Below, one piece after another: positions 22,016-33,311 of a stretch of 64,000 nt of DNA. This stretch comes from Aptenodytes patagonicus. Taxonomy: Eukaryota; Chordata; Aves; Sphenisciformes; Spheniscidae. The stretch is from assembly GCF_965638725.1 (NCBI RefSeq), contig NW_027472018.1, positions 434,001 to 498,000 on the forward strand, given 5' to 3'. The notes beneath the pieces were generated by a model. That model had not been told where the DNA came from. It made no database searches and worked only from the letters and a program-made list of their open reading frames with translations. A program made the translations under genes and the position numbers. How positions within the stretch are numbered: the stretch's first letter is position 1; the number at the start of each line of letters is the position of its first letter.

Positions 22016-25000
22016 GAACGCTGAGCTGGGAAGCGGCCCCAAGCTGCGCTCTCACCGACTCTCAGCGCGAAGGAGCCGGGTGCTGGCCCCAGCACCACCC
22101 ATGGGCAGCCGGCTGCCTGTCCCTTGCCTGAAACTGGGGGCTCCCCGCAGCCTACCCCACCAGCCCCTTGCCCCAGGCTTTGGCGGTGCCACCGTGGGGA
22201 CCTGGCAGGACGGTGCCAGGGCGGGTGAGCCCGTGGTGCCAGGCCCAGCTGTGCAGGGGACACGCGGTGCCCGGGAGCCTGTGGCCTGACCCTGCTGGAA
22301 AGGGTGACAGGCACCCGGTGGGGGGGGGACTTCTGCTTTCCGTGGTGGCGGCTGAGTCACCCGGCAGGCACGGCTGGGCAGCCGGCCAGGAACGGCTCAG
22401 CGGCTCGTGCCAGCCCTGCAGAGAGGAGCCCACGAGCCAGGAGCTCCCACGGCTGACCCGGACACCACACAGGGTCAGTGCCCACCTGCCCCATGGCTGG
22501 CCCTGCTCTCCAGGGAGCTCCTGCAGCCCGGGATGGGGGGACAGCAGGGGGACGGGTCCGATGAGCCGGGATGCCCAGCGGCCATGGGGTTGCCCCGCTG
22601 CAGCTCTGCTGGTGTCGGTGCTCAGCGCTGTGCTGCTGACACCATGTGGCTCCAGGCACCGGCACGGCTGCGGTGCCACCACTTCGCCCTGCTCCAGGCT
22701 CAGCCGCGGGGCAGGAGGGTCAGGGCCGTATGCTCTGGCTGCGCCACACGGGGCCAAACTGGCAGGTGGGCTGGGGCAGCAGCAGCACCCATGGCAGCAC
22801 CGGCACCAGCCCTGCCGTGCCACGCCGTGCCCCACGTGTGGCCTCCCCGGGCCGGCGGCGCAGCACAATGGCCCCTTGTGCGAGGGAACAGGCCGCTCCG
22901 ATAAGTGGGGCAGGTCCACAGATACGGCCATGGGCTGCCAACGCCGCGCCCGCGCCGCTAATTACCGGCTGGCTCCGATCAGCGCCTGTGCGCAAGCAGG
23001 CTCGGCGGCTCCCGCCGGTGCCGGAGTCGCATTCCTGGGACCAGCCCCCGGCCTGCCCGCCTGATCCGCTGAGACGATTAGAGGGCCTGGCCCCGGCCCC
23101 ACGCCCCACGTCGTGGGGGCTGCCCCACGAGGCCCACGTGCCCCCAGCCCCCTCCTGTGCCCAGCCCCACCACCGGCACCCACTGGCACCACACAGGCCT
23201 GGAGGGGAGGCCGGGCCGGTGGTGGGTTGAGCAAGGCGGGAAGTGAGGCAATACCACCACCAGCCCTTCCATGACCAGGGCAGCCATGTCCCGAGCAGCC
23301 CCGTCCGCAGCACAGACCCAAAACCCCCTGAGTGGGGATGGGACGGGGAGCAGGGGAGCCCCGGGTCAGCGGGGGCTAGCCAGAGCCCAGCTGCCTGCTC
23401 CCCTGTGCCAGTGCTGCTGGCAGGACTGTGCCTCCTCACACCACGTCACCCGGGCTGGGGACGGTCCGGCAGCGGTAGTACCGGGAGCGGGTCCCTGACG
23501 TGGGATCAGCACACACACACACATGCCGCGCACATTTGTGCCCACAGACGGAGGTGAGACTGACGGTCACCACCATGCCATGTCTGGTCAGGAACTGGAG
23601 CCACATCTGCAGTCCCGGCCCCCCCTGTGCACCGCCTGGCTGACACCGCCATGACAGAGAACACGCCGTGTCCCTTGCTGTCTTCCCGCTGGCAGCCACC
23701 CCCCCAGGAACTCCTTGTGCCCAATTTCCATGCAAAATTGCAGCAGTGTGAGCCTGGCACAGGTCAGGCTGTGCCCATCGTGCCGGGCAGACGTGCCCCA
23801 CACTCCCCAGCCTGCCCGGCACGGTGAGGCTGTGCCCCGATCCTGCAGAAGGGGAAGTGAGGGGCCCCAGCCACACAACCCCCCCACCCCACAGCCCAGC
23901 TCAGGGATGGCGACGGCTGCCCCAGGGGGGCTCTGTGCCCCCCAGGCCTGTCCCCCCATTCTCCCGCTGCCATCTCTGCCCGCTGCGAGGTGATGCTGCA
24001 CCAGCTCCTCGACCGGGGCTGGGTACACCAGCACGGGCCACCCTGCCCTGCCCGGGGTGCTCTCCAGAGCCTGTCCCACTGCAGCGTGGGGTCCTGGAGC
24101 ACCCGAGCAGGGGAGGCACACAGCCACGGTGCTCAGCTACCATGGGGTGACACTCGCTGCCCGCAGCCCAGCAGGACGGGCTCCCCCGCCACCCGCTGCC
24201 GTCGGGAGCATGGCCCGCAGATGCTGCCCAGGCACGGAGCCACGGCCAGCACCCACCGTGGCTCCTCGGCCATGGCTGGCCCCCCCAGGCCCGCGCTGCA
24301 GCGGCAGAGGGGAGCAGAGCCCCGTCCCCACATGCCACACAGGCCCACTGCCTGCACAGACCCTCACTGCGGCAGGGACCGCCTGGACCCCGGGCTCCCG
24401 CTGGGATGGCTTCCTCTGGCACACGCCAGTGGAAGGGAGAGGATGATCTGGCACAGCTGCGCTCACCCTGCTGCTCCTCGGGGCACTCGTGTCCCACATT
24501 TGGGAACCACAAGCCAGCCCTGGCAGAGCTGCCCCGGCACCAGCACCGCCCCTGGGGCTGCACCAGCACCCGCTCCTCCACAGACAGCACCCCGAGGCAG
24601 AGCTGCGTCTGCACCCTGATGGTGTACCACCGGGCAGCTCCGGCACACACCGCCAACACCCACGGTGGCTGTGCACCGGCCTCCCACCTGCACGGGCAGG
24701 GCACGAACCCCAGCTCCCTGCACCCCGAAATGGAGAGCAGTGCCGAGGGGGGAGGCCCAGCGGCATGCTCCAGCTCCCCTGCCCACCCCTGAGGACCTGA
24801 GGGCAGGAGACCACCCAGAGCCCCCAGCAGCCCCTCGCTTCCCGGGCAGCACCCGCGCCCCATGCCCAAGGGCCGGAGGCTGCTGAAGGTGGGGGGCTCA
24901 TGGGCAGGCGGTGCAGCCACCCCCCTCACAGCCGGGGAAGCCAGTGCCGGCCCCCACCTGGCTCCATGGGGTCCACATGGCACAGGCCAGCTGCCTCTGC

Positions 25001-28000
25001 TGCCCTGCTCCCTCCTGCCCAGCTCACCTGGCTGCTCCGGGAGACCCTCAGGAGATCCCGCCACCCCGAGCGCCTCCCGGATGCCCACCTGGGGGCCCAC
25101 ACCCCCCCCATCGCCGCAGCGGACGCCGCGGGACAGAGCAGGGCTGGGACAACGCCGCCTGCGGCACAGCTCCCGCCCCAGCAGAGGTTTTCTAGACACT
25201 GCAACTTTAGAAGCCGTCACCAAAAATATCCTTCCCCCCTGCGCACCCCCCCGCCCCGCGACCTCGAAACCGCCGGATCCGGGAGATGAATCACGGCGCT
25301 GCGCGGCTCACGCCCACACCCACGCCGGTGCCACTGCCGTGCCTGGGGACCAGCCCTGGGGTGGGGACGGCAGGCAGGGCAGGCACAGCCGCCGCAGGCA
25401 GGGGCTGCCCCACGGACCCTGCAGGATGCGGCCCAGTGGTGTGCTCCCTCCCACCACGGCTGCCGGTCTCCCACTACCCCGCTGCCACAGCCCCCTCGGC
25501 CCAGCCCTGGAGAGGCCAGGACCCCCCCATGCAGCACCGGACCCTCCATGAGAAGCTCCTGCTGCCCCAACCGGCGGTCCCCACTGCTGTCCCCAGCCCA
25601 GCCCTGGGAAGGGGCAGGTACAGCTGCCTCCCCCGCAGACCACTGCCCCTGTGCCGCGCTCCACGTGCCACCCCAGGACATGCACCGGCACTGACCCCTC
25701 GGTCCCTGGCAGCTGCTGTGGGGGGGCCTGGCTGTGGGGAGGGCTGGGCGCAGCCCTCCACACAATCACCCATGGCAGGGCCGGGGACCGTACACCCACC
25801 CACCCGCAGCTGCCTGGAGGCTGGGGAGGTGTGAGCCCGGCTGTGTCACTCCCTGTCCCCCACCGGCCCCGGCACGGGCAGGCAGTTCTGCCCCACTCAC
25901 CCCATCGCCCGCCAACCCGGCAAGGCTGCGGCTCCGGCCACGATTCCGCTGCTGCCGGCTTCCCGTGGAGGCTGCCGGGCGCCTGCCCAGCCAGCGGGCG
26001 TCCCCCGGGACTGTGACCTGCCCCAGTGGGAGACGAAGCGGGGCCCTCGGCACAGTGGGGCCCTTGGCCGGCGCGGCCCCTCCAGATCCCTCTCCCGCGG
26101 GCCGAGCCCCTGCCCTCCACCACAGGGCCGGTGCGGGGCCCGGGGGCAGCCACGCTCTGCCCCACCACGCTGCGAGCTGCCAAGCGCTGGCCGCCGCCGG
26201 GAGCTTTTATACCAGCGTGAAAGAAAAAAATCAGCAGCAGCGGCGGCAGCAGCGAGAGTCTTTGTTTCGGCAAGCCTGCACCAGGCCACTTTATCCAAAC
26301 AGAGCAGCGGTGCCAAGTCCCGGAACGGCTCCTCGGGCAGCCCCACCTCTGCGCCGCGGCTCCTGCTGGGCATGGGGGCAGCCAGCGGCGAGCGCCGGCG
26401 GCTGGGGATGAGCGAGTGCCGATGGAGAGGCCACACTCCTGCCCCATGGAGCAGCCAGCCTGGGGGTCCAAGGGGGACATGGGGGACATACAATCCCACA
26501 GCCTCAGGAGTGCAGGCAGGAGCGGGCGCTGGGGGCTTTGCCTGCCCAGGCACAGTGCTCGGGGTCCTGCAAGGGGACAGGCACCAGGACACGCTGGGCA
26601 AGGGTTGTGGGGCAGGCAGACATGGGGCAGAGAGTGGGGAGGAGCCGGTAGCAGCCCATACCCCCCCGTCAGCCTCGGCGCCCCTGGCAAACCCCAGCGC
26701 GGCGTCCTCAGGCAGCCAGCCCGGTCCCTGCGGCCACCCGGTCCCCTCTAATGACAGGGCTGTGCTTACAGGGGCCGCGCCAGGGACCATGGCCAGACCC
26801 CCCCCACCCCGCAGCTTGGCACGGGGACCCAGCCAGGTGGTGGCTCCCACGGCCCCCTCCCTTCCGCTGGCCGGGCCGGCATCCCCAGGCAGGGGGTCAC
26901 CGCTACAGGGCTGGGCCACCCCCCATCCTGTCCCTGGGACATTGCAGGGGACGGCGGCAGCAGGAGCGTCCCCCGTCCCGCACCTAGGTGTCCTGCCCGC
27001 CCCGGGGAGCCCCGAGCCCACCCTGCGGCAACTCTCACTGCTCTCGCTGTGGCGCAGAGCAAAGCTGGGCACGGAGAGGCTGTGCAGCCACGGGGTGCCC
27101 CTCACCAGTGTGGGGACCCCCCAGAGCCGGCCCTACCGTGCACCTTCACCTATAGACACCGACAGCAGCGTCCCTTGGGAGGGCACGTGGCTGGGCAGGA
27201 CCCCAGGTACAGGCAGGAGGGCAACGGGCAGCGAGGGAGGGGGCAGCCAGAATCCTCCCACAGCAGCGCGGGGCAGCACCCGGGGGCTAGGGAGCAGTGA
27301 GGGGGTGCGGGGCAGAGCCCACCCAGCGCAGACCCTGCCTGGGCTCGGGGCCAGCCCTGCCCCTGCTCCCGGGAGGAGGCCGGGCCCCGGGCGGGCTGGG
27401 GCGGAAGGGCTGCCTGCAGGGAGGCGCAGGCACCGGTGCCAGGAAGGTTGTTAGGGCGATCAAATCCCACGCTCCTGGCAGCCGCTTGAAGCAGTGCAGC
27501 GAACCCGAAGGGCACGACAGCAGGGCCAGGCGGCCCCCACCGGCCGCAGGGCTGATCCCCCAATGGGACCCCGCAGCCCGTGCCTGGAGCCGCCATGCGG
27601 GGGGGTGGGCTCCTCCCCACAGACCCGGGAACCACCACCGAGCTGCTGACACAGTTCCCCCCCAGGAGCAATCCTGTCTCCTGACACCAGATCAGAGACC
27701 GCTGGGGCCTCTCCGGCAGGAGAAGTGTGGGGCAGCCCCGTCCGCCCCTGGGGACCGACTCTGCCCGCGTCCCTGCCTGCACCAAGCAGCTCAGGGGCAG
27801 CCATAGGCACCGTGTCCCCTGGGACCTGCTGCCCCCCCTGCCCTGGGGACCTGACTCAGAGCAGCACGGTCCCCACTCCGGGGCCATGGGAGCCCACGCC
27901 AGCATGCGAGTGGGAGAGCAGTGGGGCTGGAGCCGTGCCTGGCATTGCTCAACCCCTGGCAGCGTTTCGCAAGCGGGCAGTGCTGCTCATCACCCAGCAC

Positions 28001-28921
28001 GGTGCATGGCGGCTCCTGGCAAGCACCGTGCCGGGTGGGCGCAAACCCCTCAGCGGCAGCTCTGTGCTGCGAGGCAGGGCCACCTGTGGGGCCGCACTGG
28101 GATGGGGCTGAGCCGCAGGACACTCCCTCTGCTTGGAGGGAGCCGGTGGGTGCGGGACGGCTGCGGCCGGCCGGCCGACAGGGCCGCACATGCCAGGTCC
28201 ACTCCCCGGCCCCATGTTTCTCACCTGCCGAGGGTCGCTGTCGGGCTCAGGAGCCAGGAGGGAAGGGCATGGAGCTGCCTCACGTTGCTCTGGCACCCAC
28301 TGGAAAATAAAAAGATGACAAGGGCTGAAGCGCAGCGGCAGCATGATCCTGGCTCTCCCACCTCCCGCGGTGTCCTGGGGCAACTACCGCCCCGAGAGCC
28401 GGGTCCGGCACGGGAACGCTGCCAGGGCCGCACAGGAACACCCTCGCGCATGGATCCAGCCCCAGTGGTGCAGCCGGCAGAGACAGCGGGACGGCGGGAA
28501 GGGGCCAAGGTGCGACGCCACGGCCGGCAGAGCCACGGGACCCGGGTGCAGGTTGGCAGGAGGGGGGTCCGGGCGGGTCGGGGGGGCCCTGGGGAGGTCT
28601 CAGGGGGGATGCCAGCAGGCGGGGTGCTGCTTCCGCCCCGGCCGAAGAAGCTGGGGGACCCAGGAGTGTGTGCTGGGTGGCACGACGCCCCGGGGCCCCC
28701 TGCCCGGGACACGGCGTGCAACCCCCCGGGGCTCCTCCCCCGGGCTCCCCCGTCCCGCGGCCGGGCCCCGCCAGGGGATCGCGGAGGCAGCAGTGGAGGG
28801 AAGCTGCGGCCGGGCCGGGACTCGGTGTCCCGCGAGGAGCCGTCGGGCGGGCACAGCGCCCCGGGATCCCGTCCCGGGCAGGGGGACCGGGGCCGGGGCT
28901 CCCGTGGCGGGTCGGGCCGTG

Positions 28922-28972
28922 CCCGCGCGGGACGGGACGGGACGGGACGGGACGGGACGGGACGAGACGGGA
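28922..28972. repeat. (GGGAC)n pentamer array
   Basis: About nine tandem GGGAC/GGGAG units upstream of CDK5. The same pentamer recurs at 61703-61735 in a NOS3 intron. Confidence 0.85.
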
Positions 28973-29532
28973 GAGGAGAGGGGAGGGGAGGGGAGCGGCG
29001 GGCGGGGGCGCGGGGGGGCGCCGGGAGCAGCGTGCGGGGCACAGCAGGGAGGGAGCCGGGGACAGCGCCGGCGGGGCACGGGCGGTACGGGGCACGGGCG
29101 GGACCGGACGGGCGGGCAGCACCAGCACCGGGACCGGACCGGCTCGGCCCGGCCCGGCCCTGCCGCGCCCCGCCAGCCCCGCCGCCTCCGGCGGGCGCCA
29201 GCGCGGCTCCCGGTCCCGCTCCCGGCCCCGCCGCTTACCGGAGAGTCCCGCCGCGTCGGGCGGGTCTGCGCGGCCCCGCGGGGCGGAGCGACAGCGGGAG
29301 CGCGCCGGGGCGGGGCGGGGCGGGGCGGGGCGGCACCGGGCAGGTCCGCACCGGTCCCGGCACCGTCCCCGGCGGGCGCGGTCACCGTCCGCCCGCGGGC
29401 CCTGCAGGGACACCTCCGCGGCCGGGACTGGTGCCGCGGTGCCCCGGGGAGGGGGGGGGGGGGGGGGGGGGGGCTGACCCGGGGATCGGACCCGGGGATC
29501 GAACCCGGAACTCCGGCGGAGGCGGGAGGGGA

Positions 29533-29805
29533 GGAGGTGTGGCTGGGGGCGTGGCCGGCGCCGGGAGGTGTGGTGGCGGGCGCCGGAGGAGTGGTCGGCG
29601 CGGGGGCTGCCGGGAGGTGTGGCGGGGGGGGGCGTGGCGGTCGCGGGGGCTGCCGGGAGGTGTGGCATCGGAGGGCGTGGCCGGCGCGGGGGCTGCCGGG
29701 GGGTGTGGTATCGGGGGCGTGGCCGGCACGGGGGCTTGCCGGGAGGTGTGGCGGAGGGGGCGTGGCGGTCGCAGGGGCTGCCGGGAGGTGCGGCGGCGGC
29801 GGCGG
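29533..29805 (+). promoter_or_regulatory. CDK5: CDK5 promoter region made of a 43-bp minisatellite
   Basis: Six imperfect copies of a 43-bp unit; the block GCTGCCGGGAGGTG recurs at about 29606, 29649, 29692, 29734 and 29777. Each unit contains a GGGCGTGG or related GC/CACC-box, the target type of Sp1/KLF factors. The array ends about 75 bp before the CDK5 start codon. A run of five GGGGC repeats sits at 29308-29335. TATA-less. Confidence 0.6.
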
Positions 29806-29840
29806 CGGCGGCGGGGCCGAGCCGAGCCGAGCCGAGCCGA
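29790..29840 (+). repeat. CDK5: (CGG)8 and (CCGAG)n repeats in CDK5 5' UTR
   Basis: Eight CGG triplets followed by about five GCCGA pentamers immediately before the start codon at 29881. They are probably transcribed as 5' UTR. Confidence 0.7.
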
Positions 29841-29880
29841 GCCGGGCCGGGGTGGCGGGGCGGGAGCGGAGCGCGGCGCG

Positions 29881-32282
29881 ATGCAGAAGTACGAGAAGCT
29901 GGAGAAGATTGGGGAAGGTGCGGCCGGGCCGGGGCCGTGCGGGAGGGGCCCGGGCGGGTGCGGGGGACGGGGGCGGTGCCGGCGGGCCGGCCGGTCGGTC
30001 GGTCGGTGCGGCAGTGACCCGGCTGCCCGCAGGCACCTACGGGACCGTGTTCAAGGCCAAGAACCGGGAGACGCACGAGATCGTGGCGCTGAAGCGGGTG
30101 CGGCTGGATGATGACGACGAGGTGAGGCGGGGGGGCCGGAGGCCGGGGGCCCGGGGGCCCGGGGGCCGGGGCCGGACCCCCCCCGAGCCCCCCCCCGAGC
30201 GCGCCCCTCTCTCGGCAGGGCGTGCCCAGCTCGGCGCTGCGGGAGATCTGCCTGCTCAAGGAGCTGAAGCACAAGAACATCGTCAGGCAAGGGGGGGGGG
30301 GGGGCTGCGAGGCCGGGGTGGCAGGGGGCTGCCCCCCCCCTCGGGTGCCCCCGGGGCCGGGGGGGAGCCCCGTCCCCCTCTCCGGGGCTGTATTCGCTCC
30401 GTGGGTTCGGCCGGGCGGTGCGGGGCCTCAGGGTCCCCTTCCCCTCGCAGGCTCCACGACGTCCTGCACAGCGACAAGAAGCTGACCCTGGTCTTCGAGT
30501 TCTGCGACCAGGTGAGCGCCGGGGCAGCGCCAAAACCGGGGCAGCGCCAAAACCGGGGCAGCGCCGAGGCCGGGGTCACTGCTCCCGTCCCCTGCCGCTC
30601 CCTGACGTGGCCCCCGCTGGCTTCTCCCCAGGACCTGAAGAAGTATTTCGACAGCTGCAACGGGGACTTGGATCCGGAGATCGTCAAGGTGCGTTTGGGG
30701 GGGGGGGCTCTGGAAGCCCTTGGGGGACCCGGTGCTCGTCCTGCACTGGCTGCCACAAGAACCGGACCGCGGCGTCGAGGGCCTGATGCGTCCCGCTCGG
30801 GCCTGCGCTCTTTTCCACAGTCGTTCATGTACCAGCTGCTGAAGGGCCTTGCCTTCTGCCACAGCCGCAACGTCCTGCACCGAGACCTCAAACCCCAGAA
30901 CCTGCTCATTAACAGGGTGAGAGCCGGGGAGCGGGCGACGGCCGGGGCTGCGTTGCCGGCCTGAGGCGCCCTGGCTGAGCCGGGCGGGGGGTTACGCCGG
31001 GGAGCAGGCGGCTGTCTGTCCACAGCTTGCGGCTCCGTCTCTCCCTTGTGTTTCTGGTCAATGGGAAAGGGCGAAGGGTCCGGAGCAGCGGCTGCCGCCG
31101 GCCCCGAGGCGTGGGGCGGGCAGCAGGACGGGGCGTCTCCTGCGAAGTCCTGCTGACACGGTGCTTTCACTGCAGAACGGGGAACTCAAACTGGCTGACT
31201 TCGGCCTGGCCCGGGCCTTCGGCATCCCCGTGCGCTGTTACTCGGCGGAGGTGAGCTGGGAGGTCTGCGCTTTCGCTGGAGGCCTTCTGGATGGGAGCTT
31301 GGCTGTCCCGTCCCCCGGCGGGCTGAGCGTCTCCCCCATCCCTCTGCGCAGGTCGTCACACTGTGGTATCGGCCCCCAGACGTGCTCTTTGGCGCCAAGC
31401 TCTACTCCACCTCCATCGACATGTGGTCAGCCGGCTGCATCTTCGCAGGTAGTGCCACCGGGGGCTGCCGGCACAGGGGGCTGCCAGCGCGGGGGCTGCC
31501 AGCGCGGGGGCTGCTGGGGCTGGGGCCATGGGGCTCATTCCCTCTCTTCCCTAGAGCTGGCCAACGCGGGGCGGCCCCTGTTCCCGGGGAACGATGTGGA
31601 TGACCAGCTGAAAAGGATTTTCCGATATCCTTCTGGTGCCGTGCGGGGCCTGCGGCGGGAGGGGGGCTGCCCCCCTCTCCTGGGCAGGGGAGCGGGAGGG
31701 GGCTCTGCCCACGTTAGGTGGGGGTGGGCTGGGTGACGGGTGGCTCCACGCTAGCTGCAGTGGTGGCCCTTGACGGCTGCTGTCCCCACGCTGCTGGGAA
31801 CCCCCACGGAGGAGCAGTGGCCGGCCATGGCCAAGCTGCCGGACTACAAGGTGAGGTGTGGGCGGGCGGGAGGGGGAGGCCGGGGCAGGGGGGCAGCCAG
31901 CCAGGGCTCACCTCTCTGTCCCCAGCCCTACCCCATGTACCCTGCCACCACCTCCCTGGTCAATGTGGTGCCCAAGCTGAACGCGACCGGACGGGACCTG
32001 CTGCAGGTGAGCGCTCTGCCCGTTCCTCCTGCCCGTCCCTCCTGCCTGCACCGTGGGGCTTCTCCGGGAGGGAGAGGAGTTTTGGCTTCTTGGGGCGGGC
32101 GCCCTCTCCCCTTGCAGACCCACGCCTGTCTGGGGGGGCGGGGGGGCCGTGGCTCGCCCTGCCTTGGCCTCACCTCCTATCTCTCCCCTCCCCAGAACCT
32201 GCTGAAGTGCAACCCGGTGCAGCGGATATCGGCAGAGGAGGCTCTCCAGCACCCCTACTTCACAGACTTCTGCCCTCCCTAG
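29881..32282 (+). CDS. CDK5: Cyclin-dependent kinase 5
   Basis: Proline-directed Ser/Thr kinase activated by p35/p39, mainly in neurons. Twelve exons: 29881-29917, 30033-30121, 30219-30286, 30451-30511, 30632-30688, 30821-30916, 31176-31250, 31352-31448, 31555-31624, 31790-31850, 31926-32006, 32196-32282. They sum to 879 nt, 292 residues, the human length and exon count. Visible motifs: glycine loop IGEGTYGTVF with Tyr15, ALKRVRL with the catalytic Lys33, the PSSALRE helix, [33 protein letters not shown] with Ser159, and C-terminus DFCPP. Compared with human I see only a few changes, such as [12 protein letters not shown] for SFLFQLLKGLGF and TDFCPP for SDFCPP. Intron 3 has a GC donor and intron 9 is an AT-AC minor-class intron. 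The gene converges on ASIC3. Confidence 0.98.
30287..30450 (+). other. CDK5: GC-AG intron of CDK5
   Basis: Exon 3 ends GTCAG and the intron begins gcaagg; the acceptor is ctcgcag. Codon phase requires this junction (AG|G gives Arg in NIVRLHDV). AG|GCAAG is the usual context of the rare GC donor class. Confidence 0.85.
31625..31789 (+). other. CDK5: U12-type AT-AC intron of CDK5
   Basis: Donor ATATCCTT directly follows ATTTTCCG; branch-point-like CCCTTGAC has its A at 31773, 16 nt before the terminal AC at 31788-31789. Joining restores [15 protein letters not shown] normal GT-AG pair that keeps the frame is not available, so the minor spliceosome must remove this 165-bp intron. Confidence 0.92.
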
Positions 32283-32823
32283 GGACGCCCCTGTGCTGGC
32301 CCGGCCCCGCGCTGAGCCGGGGGGCAGCACCCCAGCTCCTGGCACGCTCCCGGCAGCGGTGGGGAGGGGACAGCCCCCCAGGGCAGCGGGGGGGATGCAA
32401 GGTGAGGAATGAGGTGCCAGCACCCCAGAACCGCAGGCCCCCTGCCCTGTATTTATTAGGTTTTTAACCCAATGCTGCTCCCGGTTCTTGCCCTGCCTGC
32501 GGGGTGCTGGCATGGCCCCCCCTGCCCCTGACCCCCCCCAGCCCTGCAGCAGGGCCGGGGCTGCTCCCAGGGCTGGCCGAGAGCGCACAGAGCCCTCCCT
32601 GGGGCCACGGGGCCACGGTGCTGGTGGAGGGGCAGGACCCTCTGGGACCAGGCACGGGGACCCCAGTGGGGTGGGACCCCCCTCCCCTCCTCTCCCTGCT
32701 CCCCCCTGGCCCCTTCCCCGGCAGGGGAGGGGGTCCCGGGTGCCAGCTCCCCGGGGGGGGTGGCACCCCGTTTCTTTTCTACCGTGCTGCTGTACATGGG
32801 TGAATGTGCGTGTTTGTTACCTC

Positions 32824-32829
32824 CATAAA
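32824..32829 (+). terminator. CDK5: CDK5 polyadenylation signal variant CATAAA
   Basis: CATAAA in an AT-richer patch about 540 bp after the stop codon; no AATAAA is seen on this strand nearby. The ASIC3 end faces it less than 200 bp away. Confidence 0.5.
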
Positions 32830-33008
32830 GAGCTTCCCTCTCCCCAGCACCTGCCTCCTCCTTCCTGGGGCACCAGGGGACCCCCTTATTGCCACGTACC
32901 GGCCCCCCCACCACCCCCAGCCCCCCCAGTGCAGGCCTGCCCTGCTCTGCACAGCCCCTGCCCCTGTCCCCCCACCAGCAGCACAGGAGCCGGGGCCTGG
33001 GGCAGGTC

Positions 33009-33014
33009 TTTAAT
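33009..33014 (-). terminator. ASIC3: ASIC3 polyadenylation signal variant ATTAAA
   Basis: TTTAAT on the plus strand reads ATTAAA for ASIC3, about 300 bp past its stop codon. Confidence 0.55.
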
Positions 33015-33311
33015 GGGGTGGGGGGCCGCAGCGAGCGGGCGTCGCATGTACAGCGCAGCGGGGAGGGGTGCGGGCGCAAGCAGCACATGCAGGTATGCGG
33101 GAGTAGGGCCGGGGGGGCCCCACCACCCACAGCCCCCCGCCGCCCCCTGGGGGGAGACCCAGAGTGGGGCACCTCGGGCCCGGTACCAGCCCTGCAGCCG
33201 CGTGGGGTTCCCCGGTCCAGGCGGGGCAAAGCGGCAGGGGCGCCTGGGTCTGCTGCCAGCGGCCCCCCAGTCCCCCCCCCCGGCCCGGCCGGGGGGCGCA
33301 GGGCTGGGCCC

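Larger units (their letters stand above)
20250..28900. other. Intergenic region between SLC4A2 and CDK5
   Basis: No recognisable gene on either strand. Long GC-driven open frames (up to about 460 codons near 25.3-26.7 kb, minus) have biased Pro/Gly/Arg/Ala composition, no family motif and no exon chain. Short AT-richer islands stand out at about 21120-21250, 21935-22015, 22905-22985, 25175-25235, 26195-26300 and 27440-27480 and may be regulatory elements. A 13-bp inverted repeat lies at 20562-20610. Confidence 0.6.

Noticed and set aside
25308-26690. Minus-strand open frame of about 460 codons in the intergenic region
   Set aside because: Composition (Gly, Pro, Arg, Ala, Trp) is what GC-rich noncoding DNA gives; no motif or homologous block is visible and frames are equally open on the other strand.
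27727-30280. Long frames of up to about 870 codons overlapping the CDK5 5' region on both strands
   Set aside because: They run through the CDK5 CpG island, its minisatellite and introns; the real CDK5 exons lie in short phased segments.
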